NCBI RefSeq assembly: GCF_000003815.2
Contig: NC_049983.1
Location: forward strand, 3,037,928-3,101,927
Source of the DNA: Branchiostoma floridae
Taxonomy: Eukaryota > Chordata > Leptocardii > Amphioxiformes > Branchiostomatidae
DNA: 64,000 nucleotides
Direction: 5' to 3'
Position 1 is the stretch's first letter. Every line of letters begins with the position of its first letter. Made by a program: the position numbers and the translations under genes. Positions 1-13,277 of the stretch are shown here, piece after piece. The notes beneath the pieces were generated by a model. It did no database searches, had not been told where the DNA came from, and worked only from the letters and a program-made list of their open reading frames with translations.

Positions 1-639
1 GTTTACTGAGTCATGCAGGAAATCAGACTGAAGTGCATGTCCTCAACATCTGACCCTCCCTAAGTGTCATATAAAGTTCCTTGTGGGTGTATAGTATACA
101 GTATACTCCCAGGAGAGAGACATATTCCTGCCCTCAGCAAAAATCCACCACTATCCATGACTCAGGCCTGGCAGCTTTAGGATCAGGCCTATTGCCAAAA
201 TGATTATCGCCTTGTAACCTTTTTGCCTCTCCCAGACAGTGTCTACTAGCTAATTTATAAGCAGGAGGAAATTGAACTCCACTAGTCACCCACCCACACA
301 GAAATCTTTGTCAAGTCCAGCTGCAGCAAGCAGATTTGTATTTCACCTGGGGGAGGTAAATCGGGCCATGTTGATCCCATTATGTGGATGTCATCCACTC
401 AGTGGGCATAGCTTTTCATTAGCCTGATTAACTCTCGCTTATAGCAGCCCGCACAGCATCCGCCGGCCTCTGCCAGTTACAGCCCCTGACAGAAGAGTTT
501 GTGTTACACAGACTAGCTTTTCAGCTGTTCCAAAAAGAAAAAAGTTTTTGACTCTTAGAGAGACTTGTAAATCATTTGCTGTGAATTGAAAAGAAAGATA
601 ACAGAAAATGGAGACTAGATGTCGTAGAATGTCGGAAGT

Positions 640-935
640 AAAAAAGTCATCAAAGAGGTCTTCAAAGAAAAAGAAAATGATGTAAAAAAGCAAGAATGAA
701 GACTCTATTTTTGGTACATGAAGACTCTATTTTTCAGTATACCATACACATTTGTGCTCAGTCATTTGTTCAACCTTCCAAACCATTTAGATTTCATAAT
801 GAAAAGGCAACTATTTTTTGGGGGGTGGGGGTGGGGGGGTGGTGTTTGGGCAAACTTTTTTTTTTCATTTCGCTGGTTTGCATCAGTTTTGGGGGTTCCT
901 AGAGGATGTCATCCATATAGTTTAATCAACACCAT
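640..935 (+). repeat. Dispersed repeat, copy 1
   Basis: Shares several blocks in the same order with 2569-2770: gatgtaaaaaagcaag, catttgttcaa, atttcataatg, and gaggatgtcatcca. The copies have diverged and differ in length. A related short piece (gggccatgttgat, gtggatgtcatcc) occurs at 365-402. Confidence 0.5.
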
Positions 936-1064
936 CTTAGACCGTCTGAAATTTCTGCTCTCAAGTAGACTGTGATATTCAAGGTCACAAAAATACCCTC
1001 CCCACTTCCCCTGGGGCCCTGTACTGTTTGCCTAGCTGAGAGTTCAAGTGTATTCCGTCTGTGC

Positions 1065-1326
1065 TTGCTCATACCATTGATATGTGACCCCAAGCTGGGG
1101 CCATGAACAGGGTACCAAACTTCATTTACCTTTTTCTTACTGCATAACCCAGTTACTAGAACACCATAGCTGCCAACTTCATTCCACCTCAGTAAAAAAT
1201 GGCTAAATGTTCTGAGTTGCTCATACCATTGATATGTGACCCCATACTGGGGCCATGAACAGGGTACCAAACTTCATTAACCTTTTTCTTGCTGCATAAC
1301 CCAGTTACTAGAACACCATAGCTGCC
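1065..1326 (+). repeat. Direct duplication of a 110-base segment
   Basis: 1065-1174 and 1217-1326 are nearly identical, both beginning ttgctcataccattgatatg and ending acaccatagctgcc, with only a few substitutions. The copies are separated by 42 bases. High identity suggests a fairly recent local duplication. Confidence 0.92.
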
Positions 1327-1808
1327 TAAAATGCTACCTTAGCACAAAAAGGTTAATGTTCTGAGTAATACAGTTTGTAGCCAACCTCACTCACTGTATG
1401 TTCAGTAAAAATTTCAACTTTTTGAATGTGTTTATCAAGTGCGGTAATTGCTTACTGCTTTGGTGCTTTGTTGCCATGGCAACAGCTCATTAACATGAAC
1501 GAAAACATCAATTATAACAGGTTTAGATATCTTTCAGGTTGTGTAATAAACACAGCTTCCAAGTCTGTCGTCGCTAGAAGAAAACAGCTTTGTTTTCTTT
1601 AGAAACAGACTTTGATTGTTGTTGTGACATGTAGGCAAGGTGAAATTCAAGTACGCAATGATGGACGCTTTTGACGTCTAGCTTTAACAGATGTGGGAGT
1701 ATCCCAGTGGTGCGTGAACTGTTGGCGGGGTTGTGTATTTTTCCCTGACAGACCAACCGTTAAGACCGTTAATGATCTAAGGTGTCAAGAGGTCACTATT
1801 TCTCTGTA

Positions 1809-2121
1809 CAGGGCTCGAAATACTTTTTTCTGAAAATTACCTGCACCAGACAAATTTTACCTGCACCAGTCTGAATTTAGGAAGTATGGATCATACTAAA
1901 ATTGTCCAGGAATCATTGCTATTTTTTTCTTTTATACTTTCTAGGCAGTATCAGTCAATGCAGCTAATAACAATCCACACACACCTACATCATAGGACAT
2001 TTATGTATAAAACCTAGTACATGGACCGGTACAGGTTGGGTGCAGGTAGACACCAGAAATACCTGCACAGCTCAACTTTACCTGCACTAACCTGCATATG
2101 CAGGTGGTATTTTGAGCCCTG
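1809..2121 (+). mobile_element. hAT-like MITE (CAGGGCTCGAAAT family), copy 1
   Basis: Ends are inverted: CAGGGCTCGAAATAC at left and GTATTTTGAGCCCTG at right. The interior holds repeated acctgcaccag motifs. The element is sandwiched between two similar segments (1745-1808 and 2122-2188, both with ctgacag, gttaatgatc, ggtgtcaa, tttctctgta), so it lies at the junction of a local duplication. A second copy is at 20728. Confidence 0.75.
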
Positions 2122-2568
2122 TCCTGACAGAAGGACTGTTAATGATCCTTGGTGTCAACAGGTCGCTGTTTCTCTGTACCAACTGTGTGGTTCACACCTG
2201 TGTTAAGTCAACATGCACTGTACCGTGCAACAGTGCAGAAGATGGCAACCAAAATATTGTGCCTTGATTAAACATGATTCTGAATAGAGAAAGGTCAGCC
2301 TTGCTGGGAAAGTTGCAACCGTCTACTATTAGCTTGAACCGATAAGACATAATAGTGTCGCTTGGTTTTGTAAGTGTTTTAACATGCATGCCCTGTTAGG
2401 CCATGTCGATTTGAATAGTATATTGACGACATACATGCTCGCATCAATTTTGGTAATGTTTTTGACCATAATGTAAATAAAAAATTGTACAAAGCAGCTG
2501 GAAAATGAGCAAATATATGCCATAAATTGTAAGTATAGATATTACTGTCATAGAGTTCCAAAGTGAAG

Positions 2569-2770
2569 TTCAAAGGTCAAGAAGATGACGTAAAAAAACA
2601 AAGAAAAAAGAAGAATCTGCTGTTAGGTATACCATATTGTGTATTTAACGCATTTGTTCAAACTTCCTCACCACTTAGAATTCATAATGCAGGAAACTGT
2701 TTTTGACAAACTTTTGTCAGTTTTGTGGTTCCCAGAGGATGTCATCCAAACAATCAAATTAACATGGCCT
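2569..2770 (+). repeat. Dispersed repeat, copy 2
   Basis: Diverged copy of the element at 640-935, ending with gaggatgtcatccaaac and aattaacatggcct just before the transposon at 2790. A palindromic relative lies at 36436-36557. Confidence 0.5.
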
Positions 2771-2789
2771 AATCTATTGTACTACATAA

Positions 2790-4384
2790 GGGACTGTACG
2801 ATATTTATCAGGGGGGGAGGGCTGGTGCGTTAGGGGGGGAGGGCCATGTTAATTTTTTTTGAGCTGGGGGGAGGGCCATGTTAATTTTTTTTGAGATAGG
2901 GGGGAGGGCCATGTTAATTTTTTTGAAAGAATTGTTTATACTATTTTTTGTTTTGATATCTTGACATGGCCCTAAAACTGATAAAATAAGCCTTCTGAAT
3001 AGCCTAAAATGCAAGAGCTTCCGGGGGGCTTCGCCCCCCTAGGTCCCCCAAAGTGGCGCTGCCCTAGACCAGCGTTCCCGCCAGGCATACGTCATTCCGT
3101 CTCCGGACTTATTTTTTTCTGGAAAGACGCACTCGGCTCGACTGAGTTTCCCCAAATATTTAAGTTACAAAAGCGGTGCGCGGTAAATATGTGAAGAATC
3201 CAAAACTATACACTTTATTTTTTATTTACAACATTTCTTTTGTTTCAAAAGGACAAAATTTGCGGCAGAAAAGGGGCCGCAATATTGTTTTAAAGCGTCG
3301 ATCAAGTCGGCTGTGCACTGGCATTGTCGTCTGTGGCACATGGCGCGGCACGCCCCCCTCCCCAGACGGACTGTCGATCGCAGCGCCCAGCACGTTTAAT
3401 AGGACGTCTTTTCTGGCTACTCCTTCAAGGCTACACCGGCACTGATCACTGCCAAAGACGCAGCAGATCACCGTCCTTCGTATAATGTTTAACGTTCTTG
3501 GTTTCTACGTAAAAAGAAATCCAGCGGTGAGCCAAAGATTTCACGCCGAAAACAGGGTTACCTGAGGTCGCACGAAACAAACGCACGCTCGTGGAAAATG
3601 ACGGCGCGGCCTTGTAAAACCCGACTGATTCGATAAATGATAAATTTTAGTAAAATCATCGGGCAAAATAGAAAAAAAAAACACAAGGTGTGATGGCGCC
3701 GTTATTTTATCCTCTGGACAAACTACTAGCATTTGATGCGGGAGGGCGCAACATCGATCGCACGAGGTAGGCATTCTTTATTTAATGTCGGAAAAAAATT
3801 GGCAGGATTTTTCCATGGGCTGACGAACTCACTGGCTAGAGCCCTGTTTGGAAGCATCAAAAACCCAAAATTTTCATATAGACATGACTGGACAAATAAT
3901 ACCCGGGCCAGATCACGGACTGCTGATTCCCCGAGCTTATAGTATATTTTGGGGGGAGGGCGGACGTCGATTACTGAAAAACGGGAGTAAAAAAAGGCAA
4001 CCGGCATCCAATCTCAAGGGCATAATTTTCCTCTCAAATTGCAGGAAATTCTGTTTTAGAGGGTTTAAAAATCCAAATTTTCCCGGGGGAGCATGCCCCC
4101 GGACCCCTGCCCCGACGCTGTGAAAAAATCCTGGCGAGAACACTGGCGAGAACACTGGCGCCCTTGTGCCCTGACGTCTATAGATACTAAGATTATTTTA
4201 TCGGTTGTTTTTCTACCCGTTTGATTATGCCTGTCGGGGGGGGAGGGCCATGTTGACTTTTTTGAGGTGGAGGGGGAGGGTCACGTTAGATTTTTTTGAG
4301 ATGGGGGGGAGGGCCATCAAAAAATTTTTTGATCCGACTTCCAATGCACCAGCCCTCCCCCCCCGATAAATATCGTACGGTCCC
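2790..4384 (+). mobile_element. Non-autonomous DNA transposon, PIF/Harbinger-like, 1.6 kb
   Basis: Inverted termini GGGACTGTACGATATTTATC (left) and GATAAATATCGTACGGTCCC (right) extend inward to a shared g-rich block and GCACCAGCCCTCCC. Both ends are flanked by TAA (2787-2789 and 4385-4387), fitting the 3-base target site of PIF/Harbinger elements. Just inside both ends are direct, not inverted, copies of gggggagggccatgtta followed by a T-run. The middle contains a local palindrome (gggggcttcgccccc) and a cctggcgagaacactggcg duplication. Reading frames inside are short; no transposase is recognised. Confidence 0.8.
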
Positions 4385-5253
4385 TAAACCATATCAACAT
4401 TTTCACAACATTTTCAAAGCAAAATATGTTAGGAAACACTTAGAGCTGTTGACAGTTCGTTAGATAACCAAATGAATTGACAAGAATAACAAAGATAACG
4501 GAGTACTGGTCTGATCTGTTTGAATGTTCAATTTTTGTAATACAAAGCGTTTTATCTTTTTCCAATAGAAAATTTTCACCCTAAGTACACATTGATAACA
4601 TGCCACACATTGCGAGCGTAACTAAACCATAGTGTAAAGTGCGTACACGTACTTATACAGATTTTGTCAATATTAGTGTATATTCAGTGTCACTCTCACA
4701 TTCCCGTGTGACGTCAGCGCTACCGGATCAAAGTCTAATAAAAAACCATGACCGTATTTGGATGTCTACAAATTCAAACTTAAGTACAGTGTAAATATTT
4801 CACACATTGGTAATCTTTAAGTTATCCTTGTTGGTATGTTGAGAAGTTATGAGTATGAGATTTTCTGTCTGCAATATTTTACATCCACCCCTTTGTCAAA
4901 TATTGTTTTAGCCTCATTCACACCATTGCTTTTCTGTGTCACTGTGCCTATAGTACACTATGCTTATTTGAAGTGGGAGTTATTGCGATCCCTTTCTTTA
5001 TTCACTTTCTTCTGTACACCTTTGTTTTGGCTTCCGTTGACTTGATTTTGGACCAGATAACTCTTCTGTGCTTTTACGGACTGGGGCCACTTTTCGGGAT
5101 GGGGTCACTGTAGATAGAGAATGTAGTGTATGGTGAAAATGAGTACCTAGCTTTGGTTAGGGGAAAAAAAGGGGGGCCTTTTAGTATTAGTGGTTCAAAC
5201 CTTACAGTATACAGTACACTGTATGTATAAATGTGGGCTACAGAATCTTTAAG

Positions 5254-5463
5254 GCTAGTTCACCTTTATTCGTGGGGTAACCTATATCCGTTGTTAATAA
5301 AACAAGGTAATTAGTGATACAGTATCAAGTCAACAGACTTTGAAATTGGAAGATATTCCATAATTATACGGTTTGAAATCACCGTCTGTCAACTTGCCCC
5401 AAATACCTTGTTTTTTCTATAAACAATGGATATAGGTCAACCCGCAGATAAAGGTGAACTAGC
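5254..5463 (+). mobile_element. MITE family A (gctagttcacctttat), copy 1
   Basis: Inverted ends gctagttcacctttattc and gataaaggtgaactagc, followed inward by ggtaacctatatccgttg and its complement. About 210 bases, no coding capacity. Six or more copies of this family lie in the introns of this gene. Confidence 0.88.
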
Positions 5464-7088
5464 GTTATAAAGATGAAGGAGATGGCATCAATAAGTAGAA
5501 GAAGATCATATTTAAGTACAAATATTGAACATTCATTCTGTGTGCATGTCCGTATTTAACATTGTAGATACATTGTGTGCTTTAAACATTCAGTAGGAAG
5601 AGATTGTTTCAATCTGGGAAGTATCTCCTCCCTTTACTGTAAATAACACATGACAAGAGGAAGGTCGATTCAAAAGGATCACATGGTTCAACTCTGTGAC
5701 TTTGGCTTTTGTTCGACGAATCATTATAATCTATTCACTTGTCCCTCCTATTTAACCCTGCCCGTGAACTTGTGTGGTAAATAGAATTGCTGGAGATGAT
5801 ACTGGCCCTGGTATATTAATCTTTTTTTGTGATTCATTGTATATCACATGTATCAAATTATATTACATTCCTTGCCTGTAACAGTTTTACAATTATCAAA
5901 AGAGAGTTTCTTTTCCCGAAACGTTGGTGAGAATCAAGCCATGGTTGTGTAAAAAGAGTCTCTTTATTCAGAGTTTGTTTTACAGTTCAAAAGCTACAAG
6001 TAAAAGTGTAAATGCCTGAGGTAAAGTTACGAACACTCTCTCTTATTTTTGTCCTTCAACCAAATTGAAACGGGGACTGACATTGACAAACATCCATTTG
6101 ACCTTGTAAAAGGCAAACAAAATGGCCGCCTGATGTATTACAAAGAACACTGACCCCTGGGTGCTCTGGGAACAAGAGCCCCTGCTTGCTGTACCATTTA
6201 CTGAAAGGTTATCCCTGGCAGTGATAAAAGGGGTGCACCCTGGGTGTGAAAGGGGGGCCTGTGTGCGGGCTAATTTAAGATGCATGTACGGACCCCACAG
6301 AAATAGCAAACTGGGTCATAAAGGTTCAGTGGTAGACAATCACTTTCTGTCCCATTGAGGTACCTCTGTTATATGTTTTCTGGTTGGACCAGCAAAGACA
6401 GAGCCTGCAAACTTAAAACAAAGATATAAAAACAGGAACTCCTGCTGCAGTACCAAGGTCAGCCACTAGAGGGACCAACATTGGACTTGCCTGTGGAGTT
6501 CACAATATCTAACGTTGTACCAACTATAATTGCAAGTGCATATGGTGACAGAACAGCATTTTGGCACACACACATCCATCAAAACTGTACCTCCGTGTTC
6601 ATATAGACTCTGAGGTGAAAATATTGGATTACCTTGTGGCTTACTCATATGTAACTAAAGGGAATATGATAGCTACAGCACAGCCTCTGCCTTATTGAAT
6701 ACAATGGTATCAGCTATTAATTATGATATGAACACCAAGAAATGAAGCAATAGAGCTACATTGTATCTTGTTTTTGTCATATTGAAATACAGTTGCCGGA
6801 TTAATGTATGAAATTATGTACCACGGTGTCAAAGTCAAACTGAGGAATTGGCCTTCCTTCCTTCTATCGTTCAATTTCATGTTGTGCCCTCTTTGGCAAC
6901 AGTTTCTGTAGATCTAAATCCATTACAATGATGGTTACAATACAACTTGCTCGGCAATGTGACTTAAAATGTTCTATGCCCATAGGTTGGGGGTGTGGGA
7001 GGTTTAGGTGTTCCACATTGGGATAGATTTTGAATGGACGATGAGTATGAGCCATAATTAACATTACTGTTTTCTTTCTCTCCCTCAG

Positions 7089-7334
7089 ATTCCAGTGACA
7101 TAGTGAACGGCAAGTTAAAGCTGATCCTGGGTCTAATATGGACCCTCATCCTGCACTACTCCATCTCCATGCCCATGTGGGAGGGAGACGACGAGCCCGC
7201 GGTCAAACAGACGCCCAAGGAGAAACTTCTGGGCTTCGTGCAGGCCAAGGTGCCCGACCTGCCCGTCAAGAACTTCAACAAGGACTGGAACGACGGCAAG
7301 GCCTGCGGTGCGCTGGTGGACGCCTGCGCCCCTG
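7089..7334 (+). CDS. Filamin exon: end of CH1, linker, start of CH2
   Basis: The exon follows the acceptor ctccctcag and ends at the donor gtacgt. It begins with two bases completing a split codon and ends in phase 1, giving 81 full codons. It opens with the last part of CH1 (DIVNG, then [18 protein letters not shown], the near-invariant filamin CH1 C-terminal helix). An acidic linker ([12 protein letters not shown]) follows, then the start of CH2 ([38 protein letters not shown]). These two domains bind F-actin in filamins. The N-terminal part of CH1 (with the typical WCN motif) is not in this exon, so an upstream exon outside the window is required. The preceding residue is expected to be Asp of an I-D-S motif. 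Confidence 0.97.
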
Positions 7335-8035
7335 GTACGTGTACTTACATATCTATCTCAAACATTCGTGGACATCCTCATGTCAACTGCACACACTTAC
7401 ACTATATCTTGTGAAATGACGCTGGAGCCGCCAGTTTCCACATTAGAAACTTTATTCAAACCAACACACACACGCACACTGGGTTCTAGCCAGGATTTTA
7501 TTTTAGCATAGTGGGAATGGCATGGTAGCGAAGCGACTTATCAGGAGATTGGTGTGGAAGGGGGGTCTTGGTCCTTCCACAGTGAGATTTGAAGATGTAG
7601 AGTTAAAAGTTAGGATTTTTGGGTCAGTTTTGAGTGGCATATCATCCTTTTTCTTTGTTCAGACATTGATCAACATTGTTGAACAAGCAAATGAATACAC
7701 TAGTTAAAAAATGAGCGTAGTGGCCCTTATTTTAGCGTAGTGGTCACAAATTTTAGCATAGTGGCCCACTACGCTAAAATACACTAGCTAGAAGCCTGCA
7801 AATACAGCGAAGACATTGTTGATTGACAGATTGACAGATGTTGATTGACAGTTGAGAAGGCCTTTATTGAAGACATTTTTCAGAAGGGCAGGTGTTGAAA
7901 TGGCCATTTTTTTGAAGACATTGAATGTGACATTATTGAGAAGTCCCTGTGTGTAACATCAAATTATATAGGAGAGTTACTTCCTCCTATCTTCCTAGAC
8001 CTGACTCTTGACATGAGACTGTCATTTGGTATTGC

Positions 8036-8056
8036 CGGGGGGGGGGGGGGGGGGGT
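8036..8056 (+). repeat. Poly-G run
   Basis: About 20 consecutive G residues in the intron. Likely length-variable and prone to assembly error. Confidence 0.9.
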
Positions 8057-11000
8057 GTTTGCAAAACACATGCATACAAATTACAACAGCTGTCATTTGT
8101 GTCAATACATTCTATTCAGATTGACATTTTGGTTCTAAATTACATTTTCTTTCAAAATCCCTCAGGCATTTTGTTATGACTGTCAACGCGACAAAATTCT
8201 AATAGTACAATGTATGTAAAAATCTGCAATCATCATAACTTGAAATTTAAAGTAGGAAAAGGAAGTCTAAAGTAAAAACTTAACAGTCAGGGGTACTACA
8301 TATCCTTTCCATTGTATGATGAATGAAAGGACTGTTAGTGGGTAAATATTCAGGTGGTTCAACTCTGCCCTGGGAAAAGTGGAGCAAACACAAAGAACAC
8401 GGCGGTGTTATCTACGAGTGTTTGTATGTTGTGGCTGGCTTCGCATTCTCTCTTGTGTGCGGAACCGTTCGGTCATAGTCTGCCGACGGATTTGACAGTG
8501 ACTGTCTACTACCACTGTGACAGTAACTACAGTTTTCTGTCAGTGGATTGAATACCATTTAAAAAAATTGGACATAAATGCCCCTGCAATTCCTGAACTA
8601 GCCACTAGAGGGCCCAAACTTATGTCACTTATTAATGAGCACAAAAGCCATCTACCAGCCAAAAATCGTGACTTTAGCTTGTCCAGAAAACATGATATCA
8701 GAACTAGAAGTTTTGATATCAAGTGTTAGCACCCGTAGTTCCTAGCTATAGGGAATTACAATGTTGGCTGGGCCCTGAATATTTTCATTTTCCAGTTTTT
8801 GTCACACCCTACTATGTTAGTATAAACACACCTGACTTGAAACCAATCCAGCCACCAAGAGAAAGACAGACACACAAAAATGGCTAAAATGTTACAACCT
8901 CCATTGTCATGGATGTAACAAGAAATGTTATCTTAGTAAGTTAAGTCAGTACTTCTACAGTGTTGTAGGTTTCCAGTGTTTAAGTTACTTTAACCACAAA
9001 ATCCCTGCTCAGTTTTTCAAGGTTAACTTCAAGGTGAAGAGCTCTCTAGGATGTACGTGACCTTGTCAGGAAAAGGGTGTTTTCCAGTTGCATAATCAGG
9101 ACCTTTTGTGTGGATTAAGGAGGCTTTTGTTCGTGACCTCCCCCTCAAAGAAACAGGCCCCAGCTCGCAAGAAACTTGATCGTTCTGAAGTATCAACGGG
9201 AATTCCACTTGCATTACCTCAGTGGGTTTGACATTCTAAACCACTCAGTGTACTAAGAACTTTGTGTAATGGAAGAGTGTACCATTTGCTCATGGCCATT
9301 CCATTTCGAATGGGGGTTAAAAAACTTTTTCTCTTAACCCCATTTGTTTCTTGGATCATAAAAACAAAGCTTCTTATCATTTCAGATTTATCACTTATCA
9401 GAAAAACTACCAATTTTCATTACCATTGAAAATTTTTGATTGCTTCCAACCCCCATTGAAGAACGCAATGAAACAGCCCTGGCAAGAAGTGGGTGTGGCC
9501 ACGTTCTATCTGGCCTTTTCTAAAGAACCAGCCCTTTACAAGTAAACTAAATGTAAAAACAATGTTTTGGTTTGTGTTACAGTTTTCTGATTAAAAACTA
9601 CTGTGCAACCAGATTCTGTAGTGTCACTAGAACGACAATGCTAATACAGGAAAATCTTTTTTCTTCATGAGAAGGTTGTTTGAATCTTTGAAATGTTGAT
9701 ATGAACATACGAGTCTATAAACACAATTGGACTGAAATATTTGGACTCAGGATCGAATCTATCCTAACTAATTTGTAGACAAGAGAAAGGCAAACTCTAA
9801 AGCTTGTAGAACCTTTTTACAGCCGATCTAATTATCCGCCATTACAGGCAACGCCTTTGAATGACAGTTGACCCACAAGTTTACTTGTAAACAGTGTCAG
9901 CCCTGGCGTTGCCCGAAACATGTTTTATGTCCCCCTGTATACAAAGCAGGGGCGTTTGCCTAGCTTGCCCAGCCATGACCAAACAAGGTCACCGACATAA
10001 GCAAGCCATTGTCTGACAGTTATTCACTGCTGTACAGTTTATTCAGAGTTCTGGTAGTGTTCTAGGATGGGGGGAGGTACTAGTAGCTGCCCACGCACTT
10101 ATAAGTGACTCATGTGCCAAAAACGCACTGCAGGAATTGAGATGTGAAAAACATGACAGGGTTTTATGCGGTGACCTTTTGGGCCGTCCTTTTAGGAGCG
10201 GTTTGTTCACACAGGGCGTGTGCCGCAAAACGCCAGGGCTGTCCTTGTTTACCAGACTGGAGAAAGACTAATTATTCTCTTCTGAAGCCAGCCGCCGCAT
10301 GTCATTTGGCCAGTAGTATGCAAATATTACATAATGTACACATGCTCACTGTACAGGGTTTTCTCTGTAGGAAAAATTGAAGGGAAGGGAAAAGACCAAG
10401 CAGGGGGGTGTCTAAAGGGGGGGGGGGGTCTACTGTGTGGACTGTGGAGTTTTAGAGAGTTTTAGGATGAGGCTTTTTAATCAAGGCTTCCAGAGAGGAA
10501 AATTAATTACTATCAGACAGGTCACACAAACTGTTAGCATCCCTTGTCAATCAGAATTTTATGCTTGTCAGAGGATCTGCTCTTTGCTGTTAAGAAAATC
10601 TTATTTGCAAGTTCCTACGTGTTACAAACAAGATAGGGAATATGCATGTAACAATGAACTGTGATAAATATTATAATTATACTTCTCAAACACTATATCT
10701 AGATAGGTTGGGTTTTAGTTCTTTTGACAAAAATAACACTGTACAGTAATATTAGGGGGTGCATGGACAACACATGGGAGCCCAGCACCCTTCTTCCCCT
10801 CTTTTAGAAAAATAGCCCTGCTGTAAAATTATTGGGGGATGGTTCAATTATATAAAGCTGGATTGTTTGAGCAGTTAGTTTCTTTGGATACTTGACATTT
10901 TAACTTTGCTGGCACAAAAGTGCACGTGATCATAATGCCCTAAGGACATAAAGATTGCTTTGTCGACTCTTGACATTCCAGTTTGGCAAACCGCTTGCGC

Positions 11001-11843
11001 AAACCTGTGACTGCATTCATCGATATCTAGCAGACATATTGCACCACATACAGTCAGATAGCGATCACATGCCCAATGTATGAAATATAGACCTGTTGAA
11101 TTTCTACGTCTGTCAGTTGGAATATCAGAGTGTTTGGCAGCCATTCAATATCTGCAAGCTATGAATGAGGGATGGTGCAAATTAAGCAATTTGTCAGATT
11201 TTTTGTGACACAAGAATGAGACAGCTAGAAACTATAGATCAAAGACAGATAAAAATTGCATTGTCTGAAATTATTTAATTTTCAATTTGTCATCATGATC
11301 TTTTATTTTTTTAATAATCTACTTGTCAGGCTACATTGTACATACTATTGTCCCAAGTATAGGAATAACAGTGACAGCACACGGAATGCCAGTATTTCAT
11401 ACTGTAATAAACATACAATTTAGTCCCAGGTCGCTCAGCTCACCAGGTAATGGCTTTGCTGTCTGCCATGACCTTCGCTTCTAATCTAATGGAAACAAAA
11501 TACTCAAATTTTTAGGTCCTATCATTTGTGTTCAGTTCAGGGCCATTTACGACAAAATATAAACCGTCCTTTTGGAAGTCAGAAGCCTTTCCAAATACAC
11601 TTCTGCCCGCCCCAGTTGCGGAGGACAAAAATCAGACAAACATCCGTTTTTTTCACCCAAATGCTTGGAATAGACTTATTGTCCCATAAAGGACAAACTG
11701 TGGACATGTGGGCCCTGGTGCTCCCAGAGAGTATCAAATTTCAGGCTCCGCCCCTCGGCTTCATGGAGGACTGAAAAAGGAAAAGAGTCTAGACAATTTG
11801 TACCTGCTATATTGAAAGGATAAGTTGTTCTGGGGTTGTAGCC

Positions 11844-11953
11844 TAGCCTGGTATCCAGCTGTAATATAGCTCCCGAGTCTCTTCTCTCCTCTTTGTAATT
11901 GCAAAGAGGAGAGAAGAGACTCGAGAGCTATATTACGGCTGGATACCAGGCTA
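11844..11953 (+). mobile_element. Palindromic MITE (TAGCCTGG family), copy 1, with target-site duplication
   Basis: Almost perfect hairpin: tagcctggtatccagctgta at left, tacggctggataccaggcta at right, centre gtaattgcaaagagg. Flanked on both sides by TTGTAGCC (8 bases), a target-site duplication typical of hAT-like elements. Confidence 0.9.
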
Positions 11954-12628
11954 TTGTAGCCAGCCTGAAATCATTTTCCGTCCCCTCGATTTGGAATCCT
12001 ATCGAGCTCCCAAGGCGTGACGTTTCAAGGGTATTTTGAAATCAAGAACCCCTGGAACGCTATTTCCTGAATTTTGAGGTGTAAAATTTGCTGGTAGACT
12101 AAGCTGTTCAACAGCATCTGTTTTGGTGAAAAATTACACAAGGGAGACAGTCTTATTATATTTTTACATATTGATTTTTGTCCGTCACAGAGGACCAAAT
12201 GGGCAATTTTTTTTTTTGCCCCCAGCTGCAAAATTCTGTCAAAAGACGGAAGGACGGGTGCTGGCTACAACCCTGAGTAAATTTGTTCTGTAAAAAAAAA
12301 CAAAAAAACAATAACTGAGGCGACCTGAAAATGTTTCTTAGTTCCTCCCTCTTTCCATTTCAATCACAGTAGTAGTACTTGTATTTTCAAAATTTTAAAA
12401 AGAAAATTGTTTTATCAATCCAAAAGCAAAGCATCAACTGATTGTAGTAAGGGAATATATTTTTAGAAAATAAGAAATAGAAAATTATGGTCCGGACATT
12501 GACAAGTGCCATATATGCTGGATAAACCTTAAAGAATGAATTATGTATTTTTCAGTAAGATAAATCTGTTTTTAGTCTGGTTGAAGCAGTGGTATTGAAT
12601 GAGAAGTTGAGGATGGATGTTCTGGCTT

Positions 12629-12723
12629 GTTGCCATGGTTTCCTGGCTTGTTGCCGTGGTTTCCTGGCCTGTTGCCATGGTTTTCTGGCTTGTTGCCATG
12701 GTTTCCTGGATCGTTGCCATGGC
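12629..12723 (+). repeat. Minisatellite, 21-base unit, about 5 copies
   Basis: Repeats of GTTGCCATGGTTTCCTGGCT with few changes. Because 21 is divisible by three it leaves open frames on both strands, but no splice context or homology supports coding. Confidence 0.9.
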
Positions 12724-12969
12724 ACAGAGTTTGCAGTAATGACTCATAATGGCCTGAGTGTGCCAAAATCTTGGGAGGGGTTTAATGCCCACTAACAGAT
12801 TTGTGAAGAGTGCAATAAGTCCAATAAGGGTTGTCAGTCCAGCTTATGTATTGTTACTCAGAACTGATTGTATTTTGCAAGGCGACCAACTTTTTCGTGA
12901 TCGTCTAAAATGATTCGAGTGTCCAAGTTAGTACGGGGATCTTCTGAATTCAGTGTAAAGCATTGTTGC

Positions 12970-12992
12970 CCCCCCCCCCCCCCCCCCCCCCC
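12970..12992 (+). repeat. Poly-C run
   Basis: About 22 consecutive C residues. No coding context. Confidence 0.9.
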
Positions 12993-13053
12993 AATGCACA
13001 TCCTCTTTTGCCTAACAAGTATTTTCAAAAGAAATAGTTGCAACCAGCCAGCA

Positions 13054-13277
13054 CTGGTTTACTTTCACTTTTATCCATCAGGTAACCTGTATCTGTTGTC
13101 TTAAAAAAGAAGGTATTTAGGGATACCAAGTCAATGGACAGTGGTTTCAAATAGAAATCATTTTCTTGGGGCAAATATTGCAATTTGAAACCTGGCTGCC
13201 AGTTGATTTGATAACCATAAATACCCTGTTTTTGAAATGATGGATATAGGATACCCCGCGGATAAAGGTGAACTAGC
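13054..13277 (+). mobile_element. MITE family A, copy 2
   Basis: Diverged left end (ctttcacttttatcc, ggtaacctgtatctgttg) and better right end (ggatataggataccc, gataaaggtgaactagc). Interior keeps the tcaatggacagtggtttcaaa block seen in other copies as its complement. Confidence 0.75.

Larger units (their letters stand above)
1..7088 (+). other. Intron or upstream sequence before the CH1 exon; no coding exon found
   Basis: AT-rich sequence with dispersed repeats, a tandem duplication, two inverted-repeat elements and a 1.6 kb transposon, each listed separately. I searched for the missing CH1 start (WCN, FxRW, D-G-x-x-L-I-A-L-L type motifs) and saw none. Reading frames present are short and lack coding character. 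The remainder (about 4390-5250 and 5470-7080) shows nothing recognisable. Confidence 0.7.

Noticed and set aside
2808-4155. Short open frames inside the 1.6 kb transposon
   Set aside because: None is long or resembles a transposase; several overlap on both strands.
12541-12795. Open frames with ACCHGFL or GNHGNKPE repeats on the two strands
   Set aside because: Produced by a 21-base intronic minisatellite; no conserved domain or splice fit.
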